A stretch of DNA of 5,178 nucleotides, from assembly GCA_016929985.1 (NCBI GenBank), contig JAFGIH010000812.1:1-5178 (forward strand), written 5' to 3'. The translations under genes were made by a program, and so were the position numbers. Source of the DNA: Thermoleophilia bacterium (GTDB lineage: Bacteria; Actinomycetota; Thermoleophilia; RBG-16-64-13). The notes under the pieces were generated by a model. That model made no database searches, was not told the DNA's origin, and saw only the letters and a program-made list of their open reading frames with translations. Of this stretch, positions 1-5,178 are shown piece after piece (the stretch's first letter is position 1; every line of letters begins with the position of its first letter).

Positions 1-241
1 CGACCTGGGCCTGTATGCGCAGAGCCTCATGCTGGCCGCCACGGAGTACTCGGTGGGCTCGGTAGTCGCCGTCAACCTCACGGCGTATCCGGACATCATC
101 CGCGAGGAGTTGGGCGTGCCTGAAGACTACGCGGTCATGATCGGCATCGCCCTTGGCTATGAAGATCCCACAGATGTGAACAACCAGGTCCGCAGCATCC
201 GCCGCCCCGTCGAGGACGCGGTCGTGCTGCAGGGTCTGTAG
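1..241 (+). CDS. Nitroreductase family protein, C-terminal part (5' end outside window)
   Basis: The first complete codon is at 2, and 79 residues are visible before the TAG at 239-241. Members of this family are FMN-dependent NAD(P)H oxidoreductases that reduce nitro groups, quinones or other electron-poor substrates in the cytoplasm. The visible part fits the conserved C-terminal end: an alpha helix with D-x-G-x-x-x-Q-x-L-x-L-A-A, then the PDIIREELGVPEDYAV segment, the strand MIGIALGYEDP, and a closing N-x-x-R-S-I-R-R-P-V-E-D-A-V tail. These are the usual landmarks (LGxP, IALGYP, NxxR...RxP) of the nitroreductase fold. The FMN-binding N-terminal half lies outside the window, so the subfamily and substrate cannot be told. 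A cupin gene follows after only 13 nt with a good ribosome binding site, so the two are probably in one operon. Confidence 0.85.
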   Translation, partial: DLGLYAQSLMLAATEYSVGSVVAVNLTAYPDIIREELGVPEDYAVMIGIALGYEDPTDVNNQVRSIRRPVEDAVVLQGL

Positions 242-242
242 C

Positions 243-250
243 GGGAGGAG
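243..250 (+). promoter_or_regulatory. Ribosome binding site of the first cupin gene
   Basis: GGGAGGAG lies 4 nt before the ATG at 255 (core GGAGG with a 6-nt spacer). It sits directly after the nitroreductase stop codon, which supports both the ATG start and co-transcription with the nitroreductase. Confidence 0.75.
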
Positions 251-254
251 CGAC

Positions 255-677
255 ATGGCGGACGGGGGCACCTACAAGGACAACATCGTCACCAGCTATC
301 TGGCTGATACGAGCAAGTTCGAGGGAACCACCATCTCTCCGGTTACCTTCATCGACTCGCGATTCGTACCGGGAGCGTTCTACGCCGAGTCGGTGTGGTT
401 CAACGAGGCCTCAGAGGGGTCTCCGCCGGAGCATACTCATGACGACTTCGACGAGGTCCTGATGTTCTGGGGCACCGACCCCGATCGCCCGCACGATCTG
501 TGCGGCGAGGTGGAGCTGTGGATCGGGGGCGAGAAATACACCATCACCGAGAGCGCCATGGTCTTCGTGCCGAGGGGCGTGAAGCATTGCCCCATGTACT
601 TCCGGAGGGTCGACAGACCGATCCTGCACGCGTCGACGGCGCCGATGCAGAGCTATAGCAGGGACGGTATCGCGTGA
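255..677 (+). CDS. Small single-domain cupin protein, first of a tandem pair
   Basis: This 140-residue protein looks like a single cupin barrel. Cupin motif 1 is seen as EHTHDDFDEVLMFWG around residues 59-73, giving the metal ligands H60, H62 and E67 in the H-x-H-x4-E pattern. Motif 2 is seen as VFVPRGVKHCP around 103-113, with P106, G108 and the fourth ligand H111. There is no signal peptide or membrane segment, so it should be cytoplasmic. With all four ligands present it probably binds a metal and could be a small dioxygenase, isomerase or binding protein, but the reaction cannot be told from sequence. The ATG start is supported by the ribosome binding site just upstream. The gene overlaps the start of the next cupin gene by 4 nt (GTGA). 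It is similar to that protein in the GEVE strand and the G-V-x-H-C-P motif, so they are probably divergent duplicates. Confidence 0.85.
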   Translation: MADGGTYKDNIVTSYLADTSKFEGTTISPVTFIDSRFVPGAFYAESVWFNEASEGSPPEHTHDDFDEVLMFWGTDPDRPHDLCGEVELWIGGEKYTITESAMVFVPRGVKHCPMYFRRVDRPILHASTAPMQSYSRDGIA

Positions 678-1156
678 GCAAGGAGGGAGAGGCAGTCTTG
701 GACAAGTTGGAGAAATCGCCATACAGAAAGTACTTCAAGGTCGGTGACGAGATCAAGATCCCGTCACATCCGCACGAGCACGAGGTGCCGGATCCGGCCA
801 TCTTCCAGGTCGGGACGGAAGTACCGGCCGGTCCCGGTTTCAGGATCGCGACATTCGCCATAACCGAGCCGTTCGAGATGGTCTCGCACACTCACACGCA
901 CGACTTCGACCAGTATCTGTCCTTCTACGGCTGCCCGCCCCACATGTTGGAGCTCGGGGGTGAGGTGGAGTTCACCATCGGCGAAGAAGGCAAGGAGCTC
1001 GAGACCTTCATCTTCACGAAGCCTTTCATGGTGCACGTCGCTCCTGGTGTGCGGCACTGCCCGCTGCGCTACACGAAGATTGACGACCCGGCCAAACCGA
1101 TGATCCATCAGGATCTCGTGTTCACGGGAGAGTACGTCCGCAAACCGGCTGAATGA
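674..1156 (+). CDS. Small single-domain cupin protein, second of a tandem pair
   Basis: This is a 160-residue cytoplasmic protein if GTG at 674 is the start. That codon overlaps the TGA of the preceding cupin (GTGA). A second possible start is TTG at 698, which has a much better ribosome binding site (AGGAGGGAG, 681-689) and would give 152 residues. The motif 1 region HTHTHDFDQYLSFYG (residues 72-86) is His-rich (H72, H74, H76) and has Gln at position 80 where the usual Glu ligand stands. Motif 2 is HVAPGVRHCP (121-130), with P124, G125 and H128. A segment around 94-113 (GGEVEFTIGEEGKELETF) matches the corresponding strand in the first cupin, but with a small insertion. The Glu-to-Gln change suggests altered metal binding, or a partner role in a heteromer with the first cupin; this is an inference. 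The substrate is unknown. Confidence 0.83.
   Translation: MSKEGEAVLDKLEKSPYRKYFKVGDEIKIPSHPHEHEVPDPAIFQVGTEVPAGPGFRIATFAITEPFEMVSHTHTHDFDQYLSFYGCPPHMLELGGEVEFTIGEEGKELETFIFTKPFMVHVAPGVRHCPLRYTKIDDPAKPMIHQDLVFTGEYVRKPAE
681..689 (+). promoter_or_regulatory. Shine-Dalgarno-like site inside the start of the second cupin gene
   Basis: AGGAGGGAG lies downstream of the GTG at 674 and 8 nt before an in-frame TTG at 698. Only a weak AGGGA (660-664) precedes the GTG. The site therefore favours TTG at 698 as the real start, or an extra start, although the GTGA overlap argues for coupled initiation at 674. Confidence 0.4.
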
Positions 1157-1317
1157 CGCTGGACCATCGGCTGTGACCGCGGTAGGTGAGGGAGACGTCG
1201 GAAGGGGGTGCGTATCGCAGGGTTTGAGAAGGAGGGACGGGATTCTTCCGGATGCACGTTCATCGAAAGAGCTTGTGTGATTCTAGGTATCTAGTGTCCT
1301 GGACTGGGGGTACTGAA
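1157..1317 (+). other. Intergenic leader before the solute-binding lipoprotein gene
   Basis: This 161-nt stretch lies between the second cupin and the preferred lipoprotein start. I see no convincing terminator hairpin and no clear -35/-10 pair in it. It holds a strong AAGGAGGG at 1229-1236, but the nearest in-frame ATG (1252) is about 15 nt away, which is too far for normal use. A promoter or a short leader peptide here is possible but not shown. Confidence 0.4.
1306..1311 (+). promoter_or_regulatory. Probable ribosome binding site for the GTG start at 1318
   Basis: GGGGGT can pair with the anti-Shine-Dalgarno sequence through one G-U wobble and stands 6 nt before GTG at 1318. This start gives a normal lipoprotein signal peptide. 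The upstream ATG at 1252 would add 22 residues ahead of it. Confidence 0.5.
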
Positions 1318-3003
1318 GTGAGAGGAAGAAAGACAAAGGCTATTTGGAGCCTCGGCATCCTGCTGTTGGTGGCGATGCTGGTGGTCTTCATGGCCGGTTG
1401 CGGCGACGACGAGGCGCCGGCTACCACCGCGGCGCCGGCCACCACGGCTGGGCCGGCCACTACGGCTGGGCCTGCCACTACCGCTGGGCCTGCCACCACG
1501 GCTCCTGCTGAGACCACTACCACCGCTGCGCCGGCCGACCAGCCGGTCTCCGGCGGCGTCCTGCGCCTGATCCACAACGCCGGCCCGCAAAGTGTCGGCT
1601 GGTGGTCGAGCATGGGCCCGACCGATGAAGGCGCCATCTTCCCGGGCGTAGAGCGGACCATGAAGTTCGCTCCCGGGCGGCAACTGGTTCCCTGCCTCGC
1701 TAAGGAAGTCACCGAGGATCCCGACGCTCTCACCATCACGTTCAAGCTCGAAGAGGGAGTCAAGTTCCACGATGGCACCGAGCTCACCGCTGAAGTAGCC
1801 AAGTGGAACTACGACATCGGCGCCGCCAACGGCAAACTCCAGTTCGCCGATTCCATCAAGGAAATCGAGATCGTCGACAACTACACCTACGTGCTGCATC
1901 TGAACTACTGGCACAACCAGCTGCTGCAGGCCGTCGGCTGGGTGCCGATGTTCTCCCAGGCCGCTTACGAGGCCAACGGTGGAGAGAACGGTGGTAAGGA
2001 ATGGTGCTCTGAGAATCTCGTGTCTACCGGTCCGTTCCTGCTCAAGGAGTTCAACCGCGACCAGTCGCTGGTGTGGGAGAAGAACCCGAACTACTGGGGC
2101 GGCGAGGTCTATCTGGACGGTATTGAAGTTCAGGTCATCCCCGACAACACCACCGCTTCGGCCATGATGCAGGCCGGCCAGGCCGACATCTGGCAGAGCG
2201 CCGATGCCCAGGGCCAGAAAGAGATGCAGGACATGGGCTACGCCCTCCAAGAGGGTTGGGCCGGATTCCAGTGGCACCTCATGCCCAACACCGCCGACAC
2301 CGCCGGCCCGATGGCCGACCAGAGGGTGCGCGAAGCTGTTGAGTATGCTCTCGACAAGGAAGCCATCCACGAAGCCATCGGCTATGGCCGTGGCTATCCC
2401 CTGTACGCGGTTGCTCCCCCGGATGAGTGGGGAGGCGACGCGATCGCTGTTAAGCGCAGCTACGACGTGGAGAAGGCCAAGGCTCTCCTTGCTGAAGCCG
2501 GCTACGCCGATGGTTGCCCCATCACCATCCTGGCCGTCGCTGAGACCGGCGGCCGCAGCACAGGCGGCGAGGCCATCAAGGGTTATCTCGATGAGGCCGG
2601 CTTCGTCACCACTCTCGACATCGCTGATGCCGGCCGTTTCTACGGCTCGGTGTTCGGCAGCGGGTGGGACGACCTGGCTCTCATGTTCTCCGGCAACGAC
2701 GTGACCTACCTCATGTCGTGCGCTGCCTGGTGGGGACCGAAGCCCAAGACCAACCTCGCGAGCTTCGCGCGTCCGCCGGAATTCGCGGCTCTCTTCGATC
2801 CGGCCCTGATGGCGCGTACTCCTGAGGAGCAGGAAGCCAAGACCGCTGACATCGTCAAGTACATGAACGAGCATGCCCTCATGATCCCGCTGTGGATGTC
2901 TCCGGCCACTCTGGTCATCCAAGACTACGTACACTGCGACTACCCGATGGAAGCCGGGTTCGTGGGCTGGTCCTGGGAGAAGACCTGGATGGGCGAGCAC
3001 TAG
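1318..3003 (+). CDS. ABC transporter solute-binding lipoprotein, family 5 (peptide/nickel type)
   Basis: Starting at GTG 1318 the product has 561 residues. It is a membrane-anchored extracellular receptor that would deliver a ligand to an ABC importer. The N-terminus is a textbook lipoprotein signal: basic RGRKTK, a hydrophobic stretch (about residues 8-26) and the lipobox MAGC, with Cys28 as the lipidated residue. A low-complexity Thr/Ala/Pro linker follows (about 34-75). The SBP_bac_5 domain starts near 78 (SGGVLRLIH) and carries the family signature with VKFHDGTELTAEVAKWNYD near 148-166, STGPF, NPNYWGG, and a C-terminal IPLWMSP segment. The length is usual for the family. The family binds peptides, nickel, opines and other small molecules, so the ligand is not defined. 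No permease or ATPase gene follows; a strong hairpin does. The receptor is therefore either the last gene of its operon or an orphan that uses a transporter encoded elsewhere. A longer start at ATG 1252 is possible but less likely. Confidence 0.9.
   Translation: MRGRKTKAIWSLGILLLVAMLVVFMAGCGDDEAPATTAAPATTAGPATTAGPATTAGPATTAPAETTTTAAPADQPVSGGVLRLIHNAGPQSVGWWSSMGPTDEGAIFPGVERTMKFAPGRQLVPCLAKEVTEDPDALTITFKLEEGVKFHDGTELTAEVAKWNYDIGAANGKLQFADSIKEIEIVDNYTYVLHLNYWHNQLLQAVGWVPMFSQAAYEANGGENGGKEWCSENLVSTGPFLLKEFNRDQSLVWEKNPNYWGGEVYLDGIEVQVIPDNTTASAMMQAGQADIWQSADAQGQKEMQDMGYALQEGWAGFQWHLMPNTADTAGPMADQRVREAVEYALDKEAIHEAIGYGRGYPLYAVAPPDEWGGDAIAVKRSYDVEKAKALLAEAGYADGCPITILAVAETGGRSTGGEAIKGYLDEAGFVTTLDIADAGRFYGSVFGSGWDDLALMFSGNDVTYLMSCAAWWGPKPKTNLASFARPPEFAALFDPALMARTPEEQEAKTADIVKYMNEHALMIPLWMSPATLVIQDYVHCDYPMEAGFVGWSWEKTWMGEH
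1417..1503 (+). repeat. In-frame 18-bp tandem repeat coding a PATTAG linker
   Basis: Nearly five copies of an 18-bp unit code for PATTAA, then PATTAG three times, then PATTA. The copies differ mainly at third codon positions (ACC/ACT/ACG, CCG/CCT). They form a flexible linker between the lipidated Cys and the binding domain. Such a tract can change length by slippage without breaking the frame. Confidence 0.85.
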
Positions 3004-3027
3004 TAACCCGAACGCATAGAGACGTGT

Positions 3028-3044
3028 AGCCGGCATTCCCGGCT
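3028..3044. repeat. Small inverted repeat (AGCCGG / CCGGCT)
   Basis: A perfect 6-bp stem with a 5-nt loop (CATTC) lies 24 nt after the lipoprotein stop codon and just before the main terminator hairpin. It may help to protect the mRNA 3' end or form a tandem terminator. It has no T-run. Confidence 0.45.
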
Positions 3045-3049
3045 GCACC

Positions 3050-3089
3050 GCTCGGCCCGCCCCAGACTCCGGTCTGGGGCGGGCCGAGC
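3050..3089 (+). terminator. Strong GC-rich hairpin after the lipoprotein gene
   Basis: Arms 3050-3067 and 3072-3089 are perfect 18-bp reverse complements around the 4-nt loop TCCG. The right arm is followed by TGCGTTGTGTGG, which is only moderately T-rich, so this is not a classic intrinsic terminator. In GC-rich bacteria such hairpins often end transcription. It lies 46 nt after the stop codon, between converging genes, and because the stem is symmetrical it could act on both strands. Confidence 0.7.
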
Positions 3090-3105
3090 TGCGTTGTGTG
3101 GTCCG

Positions 3106-3121
3106 CTAGATGATTGATGCC
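3106..3121 (+). repeat. Left terminal inverted repeat of the IS remnant
   Basis: CTAGATGATTGATGCC is identical to the reverse complement of 3664-3679. Identity ends exactly on both sides, as expected for element ends. Confidence 0.85.
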
Positions 3122-3127
3122 ACGTGA

Positions 3128-3580
3128 GGCAGTATAATCAGCGATCGCCCAGCTGGAACGACCAAGCCGATGGTTGAGGAAGATGCAGGCCGGCAAGCGT
3201 GAGCTGCCGCGCCAGGATGCGTAGCGTAGCACTAGGTCGCGGGGAGTGCGCGCCCCGTGGCGCTCCAGGGTCGGGCAGTTCCTTGCTGTCCAAGAGACAG
3301 ACTCGATACGCTGCGTGATGGAAGCGAGATGCGGGCTTTTTCCCTCCTCATCTGATTGGGCTGGCCGGGCGATAGTACCTCCCAGCTCTTTGACCTTGCG
3401 GGCGAACTGGCGGCTCTAACGAATCGCCGGTCAGAGGGGATGCCCGAGCATCTGGGCGACGGCCAAAATGACGATCTGGGCATCGGTGGTCTGCCTTGTC
3501 GCGTTCTTGCGTCTCTCTGGAGAGAGATCATCGGATGTGCGATAGACGACGGTGCAGAGGGTGTCCAGGTCGGCGTGCAC
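3128..3580 (-). pseudogene. Degenerate DDE transposase relic (IS982-like)
   Basis: Three pieces can be read in order on the minus strand. Piece 1 (about 3580-3443) reads ADLDTLCTVVYRTSDDL and then TTDAQIVILAVAQMLG, the typical N-terminus of this transposase group. Piece 2 (about 3450-3409), in another frame, reads IPSDRRFVRAA, so a frameshift lies in the overlap. Piece 3 (about 3409-3128), in a third frame, reads QFARKVKELGGTIARPAQ, then HLASITQRIESV, TLERHGARTP and finally LNHRLGRSSWAIADYTA, the typical C-terminus. The Glu in RIESV (codon 3304-3302) fits the catalytic E of the DDE triad. The central region with the two catalytic Asp residues, probably well over 100 codons, is missing at a junction near 3409. 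The gene is dead. A start cannot be assigned; an ATG at 3657 is in the wrong frame for piece 1. Confidence 0.75.
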
Positions 3581-3663
3581 CGCGGCGGCCAGGCAGAAGA
3601 TGTTTTGAGTACCCCCGACTTCGGCTCCACTGCTTTGCATCCCTTGTTGAGCGTCATGGTCCA

Positions 3664-3679
3664 GGCATCAATCATCTAG
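3664..3679 (-). repeat. Right terminal inverted repeat, overlapping the transferase stop codon
   Basis: GGCATCAATCATCTAG is the perfect reverse complement of 3106-3121. Read on the minus strand it codes for Leu-Asp-Asp-stop in the frame of the phosphopantetheinyl transferase, so it forms the 3' end of that gene. Confidence 0.85.
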
Positions 3680-4435
3680 AGCCCTTAGTACTACATTCGG
3701 GATTGCATGAGTCTTCGAGGCGATTGCGCCACGGTACGCTTCGCGGACACAGAAATCGGAAACATAGAGCGTGGCCCCTTGTACATTTGCGCGTTGCAGG
3801 GCTTCGTCCGTGATTCTCACAACAGGAGCCATCGACACGTCCACGGCATTTGCTGGCATAGAGAATCCGGTGCCAAGGGCCTTCAGGCACGCTTCCTTTC
3901 GGGTCCAGAAGCTCAAGAACATCTCAGCCCGTTTTTCCTCTGCAGCCTCTTGGATGAGCAGCCTCTCTCTGAGGGATAGAACCGCGGAGCGCCCAGTGAG
4001 ATAGTCGCTGTGATGTTGAACCGACTCCAGATCGATGCCCACGTCGTGTTCGTATCCGAATAAGTAGACGATCATCTCGGAAGTGTGAGACAGGCTGAAC
4101 CTGATGTCTTGAGAAGATCGTCGTGGGCCCAACTCCGGCTTCCCAAACGGCCCATAGGAGAAGATGAAGCTTTGCGCGGGCGCGCCCAAGTAGATCTCCA
4201 GGAGCATGCGCAATTGCCCTCTGCCGAGGATGAATCGGCGGCGGTCATCAGGACGACGATAGCGCTCTGCTCTTCTGTGTTCGTCCTCGCTCAACAAGGA
4301 ATGCAGCGCATCGAAGTGCGACTCCAAGTGCCTGTAGGACATAGCCCAGAGATGAAGCTCAGCTGGATATGTCTTACACGGACGAGTCGTACCTGCAGCG
4401 AGAACCGGGGTTCGCCCAAGATCCGCAGCCGTCAT
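3668..4435 (-). CDS. Sfp-type 4'-phosphopantetheinyl transferase
   Basis: The enzyme moves the phosphopantetheine arm of CoA onto a Ser of carrier protein domains and so activates NRPS, PKS or fatty acid synthases in the cytoplasm. Starting at ATG 4435 it has 255 residues. Visible motifs are RRFILGRGQLR (66-76), YGPFGKPEL (94-102), FSLSHT (113-118), VGIDLE (132-137, with the Mg-binding D135 and E137) and FWTRKEACLKALGTGF (176-191, with W177, K180, E181 and K185). Together these are the P1-P3 blocks of the Sfp/AcpS superfamily, with the two-domain Sfp length. The ATG overlaps the thioesterase stop (ATGA), which indicates translational coupling; an in-frame GTG at 4489 is less likely. The last residues LDD and the stop come from the IS inverted repeat, so the natural C-terminus may have been replaced. 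All catalytic motifs are upstream of that, so it is probably active. Confidence 0.92.
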   Translation of the reverse strand: MTAADLGRTPVLAAGTTRPCKTYPAELHLWAMSYRHLESHFDALHSLLSEDEHRRAERYRRPDDRRRFILGRGQLRMLLEIYLGAPAQSFIFSYGPFGKPELGPRRSSQDIRFSLSHTSEMIVYLFGYEHDVGIDLESVQHHSDYLTGRSAVLSLRERLLIQEAAEEKRAEMFLSFWTRKEACLKALGTGFSMPANAVDVSMAPVVRITDEALQRANVQGATLYVSDFCVREAYRGAIASKTHAIPNVVLRALDD

Positions 4436-5178
4436 CGCGCAGTGACCCTGTGGGCGACCGGAAGGTCTGAGCTGGCGCGGCTCAAGCACTCCTCAAGCCG
4501 CTGTGCTAACACCCCGACATGAGGATCGGCGGCCATAGTCAGATGGGTCCCCGGGACCGCTATTGCCTCGACCCCGCCAGTCGCAAGTCTCTTCCACTGC
4601 TCACCGGGATTACCCAAGCCATCAGCTTGATGATCCACGACAAACAGAGTGACCTTTCCTGGGTACGGTTGGGCCACATAGTCGCGCGCCGCGATGTGAT
4701 TGCTCTCCAGGACCCTTCGCTGTGCATCTGGAAGCGACCCACTGGTCGGCTGCTGTCCATCCAGCAACTCCCGCCGGCATCGGCACCTGATTCTCCGCTT
4801 CACATTGTTAACGGACTGCCGAAGGTGGCTCACTTTCTCTCGCGGTGGGAGCGTCAGGAGGCTCCGCGCGTGGTAGCGAACGCTCGCCTCGAGCTTTTCG
4901 AGCCGACCCCTGGGGGACACTCTCACCAGGAACGTATCCAACAGCGCAAGTAGTCCGACGGCCTCACCCTGGCCCACGAGCTGGCGCGCCATCTCAAACG
5001 CCAGAAGGCCTCCAAACGAGTAGCCGCAGAGGGCGTAAGGTCCACGAGGTTGGAGAAGCGTAATCTCATTGATGTACTCCGCGGCCATCTCCTCTATCCG
5101 AAAAAGAGGAGGGTCCTCGCCATCGAGGCCCCTTGCCTGGAGGCCGAACACCGGCTGGTCGGGGTTCAGAGAGCGCGC
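4432..5178 (-). CDS. Thioesterase of the NRPS/PKS type, N-terminus outside window
   Basis: The frame is open to the right edge, giving 248 visible residues (248 codons plus TGA). It is an alpha/beta hydrolase thioesterase that releases or cyclises the finished chain from a carrier protein, or as a separate type II enzyme removes wrong acyl groups. The visible start (NPDQPVFGLQARGLDGE) matches the segment after the first strand of the domain. The nucleophile motif is GYSFGG, Ser at residue 54 counted from the edge (codon 5019-5017). The Asp in LLALLDTF (residue 81) and the His in VPGTHLTM (residue 212) fit the catalytic triad. A lid region with LPPREKVSHLRQSV lies between them. The N-terminal resemblance to terminal TE domains suggests that this is the end of an NRPS or PKS protein, but a stand-alone enzyme cannot be excluded. 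Its stop overlaps the start of the phosphopantetheinyl transferase gene. Confidence 0.88.
   Translation of the reverse strand, partial: ARSLNPDQPVFGLQARGLDGEDPPLFRIEEMAAEYINEITLLQPRGPYALCGYSFGGLLAFEMARQLVGQGEAVGLLALLDTFLVRVSPRGRLEKLEASVRYHARSLLTLPPREKVSHLRQSVNNVKRRIRCRCRRELLDGQQPTSGSLPDAQRRVLESNHIAARDYVAQPYPGKVTLFVVDHQADGLGNPGEQWKRLATGGVEAIAVPGTHLTMAADPHVGVLAQRLEECLSRASSDLPVAHRVTAR

Larger units (their letters stand above)
3106..3679 (-). mobile_element. Internally deleted insertion sequence (IS982-like by recognition), 574 bp
   Basis: The element is bounded by two perfect 16-bp inverted repeats (CTAGATGATTGATGCC at the left end, its reverse complement at the right). Between them, on the minus strand, lie pieces of one DDE transposase in the correct order but in different frames. 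A full-length relative would be roughly 1 kb, so about half is lost. The outer four bases CTAG are a palindrome, so they may belong to the inverted repeats or be a 4-bp target duplication. The element cannot encode a working transposase, but with both ends intact it could be moved by a related enzyme in trans. The IS family is my recognition from protein motifs and is not certain. Confidence 0.75.

Noticed and set aside
1252..1317. ATG at 1252 as the start of the lipoprotein
   Set aside because: It would place 22 extra residues ahead of a normal signal peptide, and its nearest Shine-Dalgarno site is about 15 nt away. GTG at 1318 has a site at proper distance.
1291..3048. A 585-codon open frame on the minus strand opposite the lipoprotein gene
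   Set aside because: It is the antisense shadow of a GC-rich gene with strong third-position bias. Its translation shows no recognisable domain, while the plus strand encodes a clear family-5 receptor.
3114..3138. TATAAT at 3133-3138 with TTGATG at 3114-3119 as a promoter
   Set aside because: The spacer is only 13 nt, and the bases are explained by the inverted repeat and by codons of the transposase C-terminus on the other strand.
3356..3679. Plus-strand open frame of 107 codons inside the IS
   Set aside because: It is antisense to the transposase relic, shows no known domain and ends within the inverted repeat.
4435..4489. GTG at 4489 as the start of the phosphopantetheinyl transferase
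   Set aside because: It would overlap the thioesterase by 58 nt and add residues that fit no family motif. ATG at 4435 gives the common 4-nt ATGA overlap.
4519..4953. Plus-strand open frame of 144 codons opposite the thioesterase
   Set aside because: The minus strand carries the thioesterase with its catalytic motifs. The plus-strand product has no recognisable feature.

Overview
The window holds two blocks of genes that face each other, with a decayed insertion sequence between them. The DNA is GC-rich, there are GTG starts, and the lipoprotein has a Thr/Pro/Ala linker of the kind common in Gram-positive high-GC lineages. This points to an actinobacterium or a similar GC-rich, probably uncultivated, bacterium. 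The taxonomic call is an inference and is weak.

Left block (1-3003, + strand): the 3' end of a nitroreductase-family flavoenzyme, two tandem small cupin proteins (the first 13 nt after the nitroreductase, the second overlapping it by 4 nt) and, after a 161-nt gap, a family-5 (peptide/nickel type) ABC solute-binding lipoprotein. The nitroreductase and cupins look like one operon, possibly acting on a small organic or aromatic compound, but the substrate cannot be read from the sequence. The lipoprotein gene has no permease or ATPase genes after it and is followed by a strong GC-rich hairpin (3050-3089) that probably ends transcription.

Middle (3106-3679): a 574-bp element bounded by perfect 16-bp inverted repeats. 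It contains a minus-strand DDE transposase relic (IS982-like by recognition). The N-terminal part and the C-terminal part, including the likely catalytic Glu, can be read in different frames, but the central catalytic core is missing. It is a non-autonomous, MITE-like derivative. Its right inverted repeat supplies the last three codons and the stop codon of the neighbouring phosphopantetheinyl transferase gene.

Right block (3668-5178, - strand): the end of a thioesterase of the NRPS/PKS type, open at the window edge, and then an Sfp-type 4'-phosphopantetheinyl transferase whose ATG overlaps the thioesterase stop (ATGA). This pair looks like the downstream end of a non-ribosomal peptide or polyketide cluster: the transferase activates the carrier proteins and the thioesterase releases or edits the chain. 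Its codons are less biased to G/C in third position than those of the left block, so the cluster may have been acquired, with the IS at or near the join.
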